DNA of 64,000 nt. It comes from Chthoniobacterales bacterium. Lineage in GTDB: Bacteria > Verrucomicrobiota > Verrucomicrobiia > Chthoniobacterales > UBA10450. A model generated the notes under the pieces. That model made no database searches. It saw nothing but the letters and a program-made list of their open reading frames with translations, and was not told the DNA's origin. Location of the stretch: NCBI GenBank assembly GCA_035274845.1, contig DATENU010000024.1, forward strand, positions 1 to 64,000. The letters are read 5' to 3'. Positions 1 to 8,193 of the stretch are shown in pieces. Every line of letters starts with the position of its first letter. Within the stretch, counting starts at the first letter, position 1. A program made the position numbers and the translations under genes.

Positions 1-61
1 GGATCGCGCGCTACGTCGCGCGATGGAGGCGACTCTCATCGCGCGACGTAGCGCGCGATCC
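1..61. repeat. Perfect 25-bp inverted repeat at the menG 3' end
   Basis: Bases 1-25 and 37-61 are exact reverse complements, separated by an 11-base loop. The stem carries a GTAG/CTAC word. The minus-strand copy of that word provides the TAG stop of menG, and the rest encodes its Arg/Ser-rich tail. It may act as a terminator-like hairpin but has no T-run, so I read it as a mobile palindromic repeat. Confidence 0.85.
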
Positions 62-748
62 ACCTGTATAAATCGTCGCAATTCCTCCCATCAGCGGCTC
101 AGCGGTCGCGTCGGTGAATCCATTTTGCTCAATCAACTCCAGCATCGCCGGACCACTCGGAAATTTCTCGATCGAGCCGCCGAGATAATCATACGCGGCT
201 TTTTGGCCGGTCACGACAGAGGCAAGGAGCGGCAGACAGCGATGCAAATAGAAACGATATGCGGGGCGAAGAGCGCCTATTGGAATGGAAAAATCGAGAA
301 CGAGGAGATGGCCGCCCGGTCGCAGAACCCGCGCCATTTCCGCCAGAGCGCGGTCCCAATCCGCCATGTTGCGCAATCCGAACGCGACCGTGACCGCATC
401 GAATGACGCGCTCTCGAATGGCAATTGCAGGGCGTCTGCCACTACGGTGTTGGCCACGCTCTTTCTTCGCGCGACCTCCAGCATGTCCGGCGAGAAATCG
501 GCGGCCACGATCTTTGTTTCCGGCAACTGGCGTTGAATCGCCAGAGCCAGATCGCCGCTGCCGGTGGCCAGATCGAGAAGATCGCGTGGCTTCCAGTCGC
601 TCACGATTTTGGCTGCCCGGCGCCGCCACAAAAAGTCGGCGCCGCCGCTGAGCAGATGATTCGCGAGATCGTAGCGCCGCGCGATTCGGTCGAACATCGC
701 GCGCACGGACTCGGGATCGCGCGAAACGTCAGCTTGGCCGGCAGTCAC
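11..748 (-). CDS. menG: Demethylmenaquinone/ubiquinone methyltransferase
   Basis: This is a class I SAM-dependent C-methyltransferase (UbiE/MenG family) that methylates demethylmenaquinone in the last step of menaquinone synthesis. The family N-terminus (residues about 15-45, with FDRIARRYD and LLSGG), the SAM-binding DLATGSGDLAL at about 60 and the AFGLRNM/RVLRPGG segments are all visible. The start is GTG at 748; its GTGA overlaps the stop of the upstream TPR-like gene, so the two are translationally coupled at the end of an sdhA-sdhB-TPR-menG run. The normal family C-terminus is followed by about 16 extra residues encoded by a perfect 25-bp hairpin (1-61), which also supplies the TAG stop. 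Whether the quinone is mena- or ubiquinone cannot be read from this gene alone; menaquinone is inferred from the Sdh type. Confidence 0.93.
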   Translation of the reverse strand: MTAGQADVSRDPESVRAMFDRIARRYDLANHLLSGGADFLWRRRAAKIVSDWKPRDLLDLATGSGDLALAIQRQLPETKIVAADFSPDMLEVARRKSVANTVVADALQLPFESASFDAVTVAFGLRNMADWDRALAEMARVLRPGGHLLVLDFSIPIGALRPAYRFYLHRCLPLLASVVTGQKAAYDYLGGSIEKFPSGPAMLELIEQNGFTDATAEPLMGGIATIYTGGSRATSRDESRLHRAT

Positions 749-1242
749 TCCAAAGGCGGCTCGAAGTGGTCTTCGTCCCGCGGAACGAGGTGATTTTTCT
801 CGATGATCCGCGCGCAGGTGTTCCAGCGCAGAAGCGCGTCGTCATTCCCGGCGGGGCGCAACGCTTCCGCTTTCTCAAACCAGCCCATTGCTTCGCGAAA
901 GCCATCGTGGGCGTGGAACCTCGATCCGGGAGTCCCCTGGGCGAGCTTCGCCTTGGCGCGGCGCTCGGCGAGAATACCGGCATAATACGTCCGTTCATAG
1001 TCGCCTTTTACGCGGGACAACAATTCCTTCGCCTGCGTATCGCTGACTCCGTATCCCTTTCCAAAACGATCCGTGATCGCGAGCAGGAGCGTGATCAGGG
1101 CCGTCTGGTTGCCGGGATCCGCGTGCAGGACATCAAGGCAAATGCTCTCGGCCTCGCCCGGTTCATTGAGCAACCGGTAGCGCTCGGCTTTTTCCAGCGC
1201 CGCCGGGATCGCCTCCCGCGAAAGTGGTTTCAAATCAGACAT
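745..1242 (-). CDS. TPR-like cytosolic protein of unknown function
   Basis: A 165-residue protein made almost wholly of predicted helices. It has a TPR-like pair (residues about 10-50, YRLLNEPGEAESICLDVLHADPGN) and a second helical pair near 115-150 (AMGWFEKAEALRPAGND). No signal peptide or catalytic motif is seen. It lies 12 bases after sdhB and overlaps the GTG of menG by 4 bases, so it is almost certainly co-transcribed with them. A scaffold or assembly role for the respiratory genes would be guesswork; I do not recognise a named family. Confidence 0.75.
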   Translation of the reverse strand: MSDLKPLSREAIPAALEKAERYRLLNEPGEAESICLDVLHADPGNQTALITLLLAITDRFGKGYGVSDTQAKELLSRVKGDYERTYYAGILAERRAKAKLAQGTPGSRFHAHDGFREAMGWFEKAEALRPAGNDDALLRWNTCARIIEKNHLVPRDEDHFEPPLE

Positions 1243-1254
1243 CGCTCAGCGGTT

Positions 1255-1989
1255 CTACTTTAGTTTCTTCCAGATCCAACCCAGCGGATCGTAGTGATCA
1301 TCGACCACTCGCTCCTTCAACGGAATGATCCCGTTGTCGGTGATGTGAATCTCCTCGGGACAAACCTTCGTGCAACATTTCGTGATGTTGCAGTAACCGA
1401 TGCCGTGCGCCTTCCGCAATTCCTCGAGGCGATCCTCGGTGTCGAGTGGATGCATCTCGAGCGCGGCCGTGTAAATCAGGAAACGCGGGCCGATGAATTC
1501 CTCGTGCTTCCGGTGATCGCGCAGGACGTGGCAAACGTCCTGGCACAGGAAGCACTCGATGCATTTCCGGAATTCCTGGACGCGATCGATGTCTTCCTGC
1601 GCCATGCGCCAGGTGCCGTCGGCGGCATCCGGCGGGCGCGGTTTGAAGGGCTTGATTTTTTTCTTCACCCGAAAATTCCAGGACACATCGGTGATCAGGT
1701 CTTTCTTGATCGGGAACGACTTGATCGGCTCGATCGTGACCGGCTTGTCGAGGGGGAGATCGTTGAGGCGCGACATGCACATCAATTTCGGGATGCCATT
1801 TACCTCGGCGGAACAGGAGCCGCACTTGCCGGCCTTGCAATTCCATCGGCAGGCCAGGTCGTTCGCCTGTTTCGCCTGGATGTCGTGAACGGCATCGAGC
1901 ACCACCATGCCTTCGGAAACTTCCGTTGTGTAATCCTCGAAGGCGCCGCCGCTCGCGTCGCCTCGCCAGATCTTGAAAGTGGCTTGCAC
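1255..1989 (-). CDS. sdhB: Succinate dehydrogenase/fumarate reductase iron-sulfur subunit
   Basis: Electron-transfer subunit linking SdhA flavin to the quinone site. An N-terminal plant-type [2Fe-2S] ferredoxin domain has Cys51, Cys56, Cys59 and Cys71. The C-terminal domain carries C143xxC146xxC149xxxC153 and a second set, C200, C205/C206 and C210, for the [4Fe-4S] and [3Fe-4S] centres. At 244 residues it is the usual length. The start is GTG at 1989. It lies 98 bases after sdhA, and that gap holds a hairpin of 8-bp words (2002-2067). No membrane-anchor gene adjoins it; the likely anchor is the gene at 8812-9618. Confidence 0.93.
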   Translation of the reverse strand: MQATFKIWRGDASGGAFEDYTTEVSEGMVVLDAVHDIQAKQANDLACRWNCKAGKCGSCSAEVNGIPKLMCMSRLNDLPLDKPVTIEPIKSFPIKKDLITDVSWNFRVKKKIKPFKPRPPDAADGTWRMAQEDIDRVQEFRKCIECFLCQDVCHVLRDHRKHEEFIGPRFLIYTAALEMHPLDTEDRLEELRKAHGIGYCNITKCCTKVCPEEIHITDNGIIPLKERVVDDHYDPLGWIWKKLK

Positions 1990-2001
1990 AGGAAAAAATT
2001 A

Positions 2002-2067
2002 ACCGCGGATTACGCGGATACCACGGATGAATTTCGGGACATCCGCGTCATCCGAGTAATCCGCGGT
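2002..2067. repeat. Hairpin of (CGCGGATN)-type words between sdhA and sdhB
   Basis: Arms 2002-2029 and 2040-2067 pair at about 24 of 28 positions. Each arm is itself a degenerate tandem of an 8-9 bp CGCGGAT word. It is inside the sdhA-sdhB transcription unit and could affect relative expression, for example by mRNA processing or attenuation. It belongs to the same structural class as the hairpins at 12485, 40190 and 50386. Confidence 0.7.
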
Positions 2068-2087
2068 AAAAGTGCTCCCTTTTCTGC

Positions 2088-3896
2088 TCATTTCATCTCC
2101 TCGATCACCTGCCGGAGATAATCCGGCATTTCGGGCAGCGGCTCCAGCCGAACTTCCATGGTGCCGTCAGCGCCCTGGCGCGTAATCGTGTTCACTTTCG
2201 AGAACCGTTCGTCCTTGTCCGGAAAATCTTCGCGAAATTGCGCACCGCGACTTTCCTTGCGCTCCAACGCGGCCCGCGTGACGGCCTCCGAGACGGTCAG
2301 CAGATTCTTCAAGTCGAGCGCGGTGTGCCAGCCGGGATTGAATTCCCGGTTAGCCTGGGCGGAGACTTTGGCGGCGCGTTCCCAGAGCTTTTGTAATCCA
2401 GCCAGCGCCTTCTGCATTTCCTCCTCGTTTCGGACGATGCCGACGAGTTCCTGCATCATCTCCTGCAAATCATGCTGGACCTGGTACGGGCTCTCCCCGG
2501 TGCGCTCGAATGGCTCCAGCGCCTGCCGAGCCGTCTCTTCCAGCGCTGCGTTATCAACCGCGCCTAATGAATTTTCCTTCGCGAATTTCGCGGCGTGTTC
2601 GCCCGCGCGTTTCCCAAAAACGAGCAGGTCCGAGAGCGAATTTCCGCCGAGACGATTCGCGCCGTTGATCCCGGCCGCGCATTCGCCGCAAGCGAACAAT
2701 CCGGGCACCCGGGACATTTGGGTATCCGGATCGACGCGAATGCCGCCCATGACGTAGTGGGTCGTCGGGCCCACTTCCATCGGTTCCTGGGTGATGTCGA
2801 TGTCGGCCAGTTGTTTGAACTGGTGATACATGCTCGGCAGCTTGCGCTTGATGTAATCCTCGCCGTTCGAGAGTTTTTTCTTGATCCAGGCGATGTCGAG
2901 AAACACCCCGCCGTGCGGACTCCCCCGCCCCGCCTTGATCTCGCGCACGATGCAGCGCGCCACGTGATCGCGCGTGAGCAACTCGGGCGGCCGGCGCGCA
3001 TTCTTGTCCCCCTGGCAATAGCGCCAGCCTTCCTCTTCGCTGTCGGCGGTCTGCGATTTGTAGTTGTCCGGGATGTCTTCAAACATGAAGCGCTTCCCTT
3101 CCTTGTTCGTCAGGATCCCACCTTCGCCGCGCACACCTTCGGTCACGAGGATTCCGCGGACGCTCGGCGGCCAGACCATCCCGGTGGGATGGAACTGGAT
3201 GAACTCCATGTCGATCAGCTCCGCCCCGGCCTGATACCCGAGCGAATGGCCGTCGCCGGTGTATTCCCAGCTGTTGCTCGTGATCTTATAGGCGCGCCCG
3301 ATTCCGCCCGTCGCCAGCACGACGGCTTTCGCGCGGAAAATCAGGAACCGGCCCCGCTCGCGGTCGTAACCAAAAGCACCCACGACGCGGTCGTCCTCTT
3401 TGAGTAACGAAAGAATCGTCCGCTCCATGTGAACATCGATTCCCTGGTGAACACCATGGTCCTGCAACGTCCGGATCATCTCCAAGCCGGTTCGGTCGCC
3501 GACATGAGCCAGCCGCGGATACCGGTGACCGCCGAAGTTTCGTTGCAGGATGCGCCCGTCCTTGGTGCGATCGAAAACGGCGCCCCACGCTTCGAGCTCA
3601 CGCACTCGATCGGGAGCTTCCTTGGCGTGCAATTCCGCCATCCGCCAATTGTTGACGTACTGCCCGCCGCGCATCGTATCGGCGAAATGGACCCGCCAGT
3701 TATCGCGATCGTCGACGTTCGCCAGCGCGGCCGCGATCCCGCCTTCAGCCATGACGGTGTGGGCCTTGCCCAGGAGCGATTTGCAGACAAGGCCGACAGA
3801 AACGCCCGCCGCCGAGGCCTCGATCGCTGCCCGCAAACCGGCGCCCCCCGCGCCGATCACCAGGACATCGTGCTGAAACGTTTCGTATTCGGTCAT
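2088..3896 (-). CDS. sdhA: Succinate dehydrogenase/fumarate reductase flavoprotein subunit
   Basis: Catalytic FAD subunit oxidising succinate to fumarate. The Rossmann motif VIGAGGAGLRAA sits at residues 13-24, and the histidine expected to carry covalent FAD is His46 in KAHTVMAEGG. The substrate-site motifs FHPTGM and RGEGG and the later THYVMGGI and NRLGGNSL segments are present. Length is 602 residues, as expected. The ATG start is at 3896. It is first in the minus-strand run sdhA-sdhB-TPR-menG. The sequence style matches the actinobacterial Sdh1 type (Rv0248c-like) rather than the E. coli type; that is a judgement by eye. Confidence 0.93.
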   Translation of the reverse strand: MTEYETFQHDVLVIGAGGAGLRAAIEASAAGVSVGLVCKSLLGKAHTVMAEGGIAAALANVDDRDNWRVHFADTMRGGQYVNNWRMAELHAKEAPDRVRELEAWGAVFDRTKDGRILQRNFGGHRYPRLAHVGDRTGLEMIRTLQDHGVHQGIDVHMERTILSLLKEDDRVVGAFGYDRERGRFLIFRAKAVVLATGGIGRAYKITSNSWEYTGDGHSLGYQAGAELIDMEFIQFHPTGMVWPPSVRGILVTEGVRGEGGILTNKEGKRFMFEDIPDNYKSQTADSEEEGWRYCQGDKNARRPPELLTRDHVARCIVREIKAGRGSPHGGVFLDIAWIKKKLSNGEDYIKRKLPSMYHQFKQLADIDITQEPMEVGPTTHYVMGGIRVDPDTQMSRVPGLFACGECAAGINGANRLGGNSLSDLLVFGKRAGEHAAKFAKENSLGAVDNAALEETARQALEPFERTGESPYQVQHDLQEMMQELVGIVRNEEEMQKALAGLQKLWERAAKVSAQANREFNPGWHTALDLKNLLTVSEAVTRAALERKESRGAQFREDFPDKDERFSKVNTITRQGADGTMEVRLEPLPEMPDYLRQVIEEMK

Positions 3897-3969
3897 GCGT
3901 CGGTTGAGCGTCTAATGCATCGCACTTCTAAATGCGATCTTTAATCCGCTCAACCGCGCATCGTCTCTC

Positions 3970-4368
3970 CTATCGCAATGCCGGCTCTGATTCGGCCACC
4001 CACTCCACGTCCCAATAAACGAAAAGCGGTTCCGCGGCCGCGGCGGGATAAAGCCGCTCGTAATTTTTACCTTCCACCCGGGGTGCCTTTTCCAGGCGCT
4101 CCTTGCTGGCATCGAGCAAATATTTGGTCACGCCATTTGCACTCTCGATCTGGAAGGCCAGCCACGGCACTGCCACTCGCGTGGTCCCCAAACCGAGGAA
4201 GCCGCCGACGCTCAGGACAGCGAATCTGACTACGCCCGTCGCGGGCTCGACGAGAATTTCGTCGATGTCGCCAATCTCCTGATTCTGGAAGTTTGTTACT
4301 GTCGTTCCTTTGATTTCGGAAGCCGCCAACAAGGTCGCGGCCCCCGTTCTGTTTTCTGCTGTGTTCAT
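3970..4368 (-). CDS. PRC-barrel domain protein, cytosolic copy
   Basis: A 132-residue protein with one PRC-barrel domain: SEIKGTTVTNFQNQEIGDIDEILVEP at about 17-42, then the VVRFAVLSVGGFLGLG strand pair. There is no signal peptide. PRC-barrels occur in RNA-processing and photosystem-assembly proteins and as stand-alone sensors, so no reaction can be assigned. It is clearly homologous over its length to the exported protein at 4426-4938 (shared EIKG, NxxxxxxGxIDEILxEPxTG, VGGFLGLGxTxVAVPW and YERLYxxAxAEPxFVYW). The pair is a diverged tandem duplication. It could be transcribed with sdhA, 74 bases downstream. Confidence 0.8.
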   Translation of the reverse strand: MNTAENRTGAATLLAASEIKGTTVTNFQNQEIGDIDEILVEPATGVVRFAVLSVGGFLGLGTTRVAVPWLAFQIESANGVTKYLLDASKERLEKAPRVEGKNYERLYPAAAAEPLFVYWDVEWVAESEPALR

Positions 4369-4425
4369 TTATTTTTCCCTTTGTGTGGTTTTGATTTCCT
4401 GGATGATTTGTGAACGGACGTTGTC

Positions 4426-4938
4426 CTAGGGCGAAGTGGACGCGGACGGTGAAGCCGCAGAGGACGACGACGGAGACCGGGAAGTTACTGGCTCGATCCA
4501 CGTGACCTTCCAATAAACGAAGACCGGTTCGGCATCGGCACTCGTATAAAGGCGCTCGTATCCCTTGCCTTGAATCTTCGGCGCGTTCTTGAGTTTGTCC
4601 TTGTCGGCATCAAGCACCCACTTCGGTTTGTCGCCTTCCTTGGTGAGTTGGAACGCAGTCCACGGGACGGCCACTTTGGTGGCGCCCAGCCCGAGGAAGC
4701 CTCCCACTTCGAGGATGACAAATCTCACTTGGCCCGTATCCGGCTCGATCAGGACTTCGTCGATGGCGCCGAGGTCCTGGCCCCGCAGGTTTTTGACGTG
4801 GCTGCCCTTGATCTCCGAACCCGCCATGAGCGCTGGATAATTAGTCGCTGGATTTTTCGCAGCGTCCCCGATTGAGCCGCCAAGCCCAAGCAAGGCGACG
4901 ACGAGCAACGCTGCTGATGTGTTGATTCTTATCTTCAT
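4426..4938 (-). CDS. PRC-barrel domain protein, exported paralogue
   Basis: A 170-residue paralogue of the preceding protein with an N-terminal signal peptide (MKIRINTSAALLVVALLGLG). The PRC-barrel runs from about residue 38 to 145, followed by a low-complexity Ser/Ala/Pro tail of about 20 residues. I chose the ATG at 4938: the much longer open frame upstream runs antisense through the thioredoxin gene, whereas this Met begins a proper signal sequence. The shared C-terminal YERLYxSADAEPVFVYWKVTW block suggests a conserved function in two compartments. Function is unknown. Confidence 0.8.
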   Translation of the reverse strand: MKIRINTSAALLVVALLGLGGSIGDAAKNPATNYPALMAGSEIKGSHVKNLRGQDLGAIDEVLIEPDTGQVRFVILEVGGFLGLGATKVAVPWTAFQLTKEGDKPKWVLDADKDKLKNAPKIQGKGYERLYTSADAEPVFVYWKVTWIEPVTSRSPSSSSAASPSASTSP

Positions 4939-5046
4939 AACTCGGAAACGGCTGCACGTGCCGGAACAGATCGGTAACTTAGGTGGCCTTTTTGCGGGAA
5001 CGTCAGCAAAGACTTGTTCGTTTGGTCTGAGCGCGTTTGTTGTTTC

Positions 5047-5514
5047 ATGAACAACATCGGGACCGATGAGCGCGGCCTGCTCCTGGCCTGCCCGAACTGC
5101 GGGAAGCGCAACCGGTTGAAGTATGAAGGGCTCGGAAAAATATTTCGGTGCGCTCAGTGCAAGGATGAATTGCCGTCGCCCGGGGAGCCAGTCGATCTGG
5201 CAAGCGATCTCGTTTTCGACGCGCTGATCAGTCGCTCGGCTCTGCCCGTGTTGATTGATTTTTGGGCGCCGTGGTGCGGGCCGTGCAAGATGGTTGCGCC
5301 AGAGTTCGTCAAACTGGCCAGGGAAACCGCGGGCAAATTCGTCATCGCAAAAGTCAATACGGAAGAGGTGCCCGCCCTGTCCCAGCGCTTCCACATTACC
5401 GCGATTCCGACGATGATGATTTTCAACAACGGATTGGAAAAGGCGCGCCAGGCCGGTGCGATGCCGGCAGCGGCGATCCGGAAATTTGCCGAGCACGCTC
5501 TGGTCGAAAGATAA
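5047..5514 (+). CDS. trxC: Thioredoxin with N-terminal zinc ribbon (thioredoxin-2 type)
   Basis: Cytosolic disulfide reductase. The N-terminal zinc ribbon has C15xxC18 and C35xxC38, as in TrxC/Trx2, followed by a thioredoxin fold with the redox motif W76-C77-G-P-C80 and the cis-proline in AIPTMMIF. Length is 155 residues. I prefer ATG 5047 over an upstream start because the zinc ribbon then begins at the normal distance. The gene is followed after 7 bases by PPK2, so the two are likely co-transcribed, linking redox repair and polyphosphate use. The symbol is by domain architecture only. Confidence 0.88.
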   Translation: MNNIGTDERGLLLACPNCGKRNRLKYEGLGKIFRCAQCKDELPSPGEPVDLASDLVFDALISRSALPVLIDFWAPWCGPCKMVAPEFVKLARETAGKFVIAKVNTEEVPALSQRFHITAIPTMMIFNNGLEKARQAGAMPAAAIRKFAEHALVER

Positions 5515-5521
5515 AGCGAAA

Positions 5522-6325
5522 ATGAAATCGACGGCAGTTAAGGCGCGGCCCGGCCACAAGATTCGGCTTTCCAAAATCGATCCCGGCGACACTGGCGGCT
5601 TGAGCAAGGAAGAGGCGTGCTCGCGTTTTGCCGAGCTGCAAGAGGAAGCGGCCTCGCTCCAGGAGAAATTGTTCGCCGAACATCAGCGAAGTCTGTTGAT
5701 CGTTTTTCAGGCGATGGATACGGGTGGAAAAGATGGCGCCTTAAAAGCACTTTGCTCCGGTTTGGATCCAAGTGGCCTGGAAATCGCCCGCTTCAAGGCG
5801 CCGACGCAGGCTGAGCTCGACCATGATTTTCTTTGGCGCGCTCACAAAGTGACCCCGAGCAAAGGCATGATCGGGCTTTGGAACCGGTCGCATTACGAGG
5901 ATGTGCTGGTGGTGCGCGTCCACAAACTGGTTCCAAAGAAGGTCTGGAAGGCGCGCTACCGCCAGATCAATGCCTTCGAGAAAATCCTGAGCCAGAACGG
6001 GACGACAATCGTGAAAATCATGCTCCACATCTCGAGCGACGAGCAAAAGAAACGGCTGCAAGCGCGAGTCGAGAATCCAAAAAAACGCTGGAAGTTTTTG
6101 CCGGCCGATCTCAAAGAGCGCGGATTTTGGGACGATTACCAGGAAGCGTATGAAGTCGCGATCAATTGCTGCACGACCGATTGCGCGCCCTGGTACGTCG
6201 TTCCAGCCAACCATAAATGGGCGCGCGACCTCGCGATCGCCGAAGTGGTTTTGCGGGCGTTGAAAAAAATGAAACCGCGTTATCCCAAGCTGCGCTTCGA
6301 TCCGAAAGAGGTGAAGTTCAGGTAA
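5522..6325 (+). CDS. ppk2: Polyphosphate kinase 2 family phosphotransferase
   Basis: Transfers phosphate between polyphosphate and nucleotides. The PPK2 P-loop AMDTGGKDG is at residues 64-72. The family segments FKAPTQAELDHDFLWRAHK, GLWNRSHYEDVLVVRVH and the C-terminal WYVVPANHKWARDLAIAEVV follow in order. At 267 residues it is a single-domain enzyme of the polyphosphate:AMP/ADP phosphotransferase type (class III-like); the exact nucleotide preference cannot be decided from sequence. ATG 5522 was chosen because it lies 7 bases after the thioredoxin stop with an AAAGCGAAA spacer. Confidence 0.9.
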   Translation: MKSTAVKARPGHKIRLSKIDPGDTGGLSKEEACSRFAELQEEAASLQEKLFAEHQRSLLIVFQAMDTGGKDGALKALCSGLDPSGLEIARFKAPTQAELDHDFLWRAHKVTPSKGMIGLWNRSHYEDVLVVRVHKLVPKKVWKARYRQINAFEKILSQNGTTIVKIMLHISSDEQKKRLQARVENPKKRWKFLPADLKERGFWDDYQEAYEVAINCCTTDCAPWYVVPANHKWARDLAIAEVVLRALKKMKPRYPKLRFDPKEVKFR

Positions 6326-6388
6326 AGGTGAGCGGCACCCAATCCGCAAAATTTCTCGAGCAGAACTTGCGGTAGCCGCCGGCGGCGA

Positions 6389-7576
6389 TCAGCGCATGAG
6401 CGCGATCAACCGGCTGCGGCTGGGAACTTCGAGCTTCCGGAACATGGCGTGCAGATGTTTTTTCACCATGGCCACGCTCACGGCGGCTTTGTCGGCGATT
6501 TCCTGATTACTAAAACCGTCGCAAACCAGTCGCGCCACCTGCTGTTCCCGCTGGCTCAGCCGGGCCAACTGGGGCAAGTGCGTTCCGCGTTCCCGTGCCC
6601 GCTTGCGTTCTTCGCATTCGATCAGGAAATGCGGCCGCGCGACGCCGGCGGAATGGAGTTCTTGCATGCTGACCTTCGCGCGAAGGTCGGGCATCTTCGG
6701 GTGCCGAACCATCTCCTCGTAAACAACCGGACGAAGTTCGTGGCCGCGCGACCCCGCCTTCCACCGCTCCTTCAGCGACCGGCATCCATCCAGGATCTCG
6801 AGTGGCACCGGCGCGATTAATTTCATCATCCGCGTCATTTCCGGGCCCTGTTTCCAGAGCGCGCAGAATTCCAACGCAGCCTTGTTTCGGTAGACTATCT
6901 TCAGGTTCCAGCGCAGCAAAATCGTCGGCAGCGGCAGCCGTCCGAGAAGTTCTTCAAAGACCATCCGGGCCGAGTGTTCGCGTTCCAGCGAGCGAAGGCG
7001 ATTGAGCGCCGTCTGAAACTGCGGATAAAAATTACGCAGGCTCTTCATCTCCCCTTCACTCAAATCGCCTTGTCTCGCCGTCCGCATGACAATGACGACG
7101 CCAATCAGTCTTCTCGCGTCCCAGAAAAAGAGACCGATGGCGTGCTCGCATCGGGCCCGCGCCATGTATTTACGATAGAATTCCGATCTCAGCAGCTTGC
7201 TCCGGATTGGAAAAATATCGCTAATCCGGACGAACCGGCTCCGCGGATGGGCCCGCAGATAATTCTGGATTGGTTTGGCGTGGCAAAAACCATCGGCAAT
7301 GGGTTCCGTCCATTTCGAGATCAAAGGCAAGACCGGACTATGCTGGAGGGTTAGTCCGATGACCGAATCCGGCATGCCGGCGTTGATGACACGCTGCACG
7401 GCCTTCCAGAATGCCGCCACATCGATTGCCGCGTGCAGCGCCAGCAATGCTTTGGCCGCCACGACATCGACGTCTGCTTTGCGAGCGGTCAACAGCGAGT
7501 CTCCCCGGTGCCGCCTGTAAGCTTCATGTTGCCAATCATCAGGCCGGCGCAGGCGGAAGACGAGCGAATGTTTCAC
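6389..7576 (-). CDS. LuxR-family transcriptional regulator
   Basis: A 395-residue regulator with a C-terminal LuxR/GerE helix-turn-helix (residues about 338-395: LSQREQQVARLVCDGFSNQEIA, then VSVAMVKKHLHAMFRKL). The long N-terminal region (about 40-320) looks like a GAF- or PAS-type sensor, with LPLPTILLRWNLKIVYRN resembling a PAS core, but no ligand motif is evident. No receiver-domain aspartate is seen, so it is not a response regulator. The start is GTG at 7576. It is divergent from the MerR_2-like gene; the 200-base region between them probably holds both promoters. Confidence 0.85.
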   Translation of the reverse strand: MKHSLVFRLRRPDDWQHEAYRRHRGDSLLTARKADVDVVAAKALLALHAAIDVAAFWKAVQRVINAGMPDSVIGLTLQHSPVLPLISKWTEPIADGFCHAKPIQNYLRAHPRSRFVRISDIFPIRSKLLRSEFYRKYMARARCEHAIGLFFWDARRLIGVVIVMRTARQGDLSEGEMKSLRNFYPQFQTALNRLRSLEREHSARMVFEELLGRLPLPTILLRWNLKIVYRNKAALEFCALWKQGPEMTRMMKLIAPVPLEILDGCRSLKERWKAGSRGHELRPVVYEEMVRHPKMPDLRAKVSMQELHSAGVARPHFLIECEERKRARERGTHLPQLARLSQREQQVARLVCDGFSNQEIADKAAVSVAMVKKHLHAMFRKLEVPSRSRLIALMR

Positions 7577-7776
7577 CGCCTTTTTTAGTGAACTTAAGTT
7601 ACCGCCGCGGGGCGTGTCCGGGGCGCGAAGTCTACATAAAGGGACTGCTACAGACTCGCTTTCTTCTGGTATGCCGGCGGCCGGGGGCGGAGCAAAAGTC
7701 GATCACCGCCGGCCAACCCATTTTTCATCTGACTATGATCAATCCCAGCCCAAGATCACCATCGACCCGGGCGATC

Positions 7777-8193
7777 ATGAAAGCGCCGACGCGCGAAATC
7801 GAATTGTTCGATCCTTCTCCGAACGCGGTTTACACGATCGAAGCGGCGGCCCATCTGGTCGACACCTCGCGTCGAACCATTCTCGTTTACTGCAAGCACC
7901 GGCTGCTTTCGCCAATGAAGAATGCCGCTAATGGCGCCTACTCTTTCGATCGAAATAATATTCGCGCTCTGCGCCGAATCGAAGCGCTCCGCCGGGTCTG
8001 CGGCGACGACCTGGCCGGGATCAGGATGATCCTGGAGCTCACCGAGGCGCTGGAAAATCTGCATTCGCAGTTACGCGCGGTGTCGGCCAAACCGGCGGCG
8101 AGAGAGCCCCAGGACAAAAGCCGGCGCGATAGAGAAAAAAAATCGTCTCGAAGTATTAGACCGAAAACGAACCCTCGGAGGAAAAGAAAATGA
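7777..8193 (+). CDS. MerR_2/CbpM-like helix-turn-helix protein
   Basis: A 138-residue protein with a MerR-type winged helix (YTIEAAAHLVDTSRRTILVY at about 18-37, then YSFDRNNIRALRRIEALRRV) and a short dimerisation helix (LAGIRMILELTEALENLHSQLR). It ends in a very basic Lys/Arg tail. This is the MerR_2 pattern seen in CbpM, the modulator of the DnaJ homologue CbpA, and in HspR. No dnaJ or dnaK is adjacent, so a DNA-binding role is equally likely. An alternative ATG lies at 7736. The stop overlaps the start of the HdeD-like gene (ATGA), so the two are coupled. Confidence 0.75.
   Translation: MKAPTREIELFDPSPNAVYTIEAAAHLVDTSRRTILVYCKHRLLSPMKNAANGAYSFDRNNIRALRRIEALRRVCGDDLAGIRMILELTEALENLHSQLRAVSAKPAAREPQDKSRRDREKKSSRSIRPKTNPRRKRK

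Noticed and set aside
4426-5607. Single 393-residue minus-strand protein across the thioredoxin gene
   Set aside because: The first half runs antisense to a clear thioredoxin and PPK2 start. A signal peptide begins at Met 4938, so only 4426-4938 is kept.
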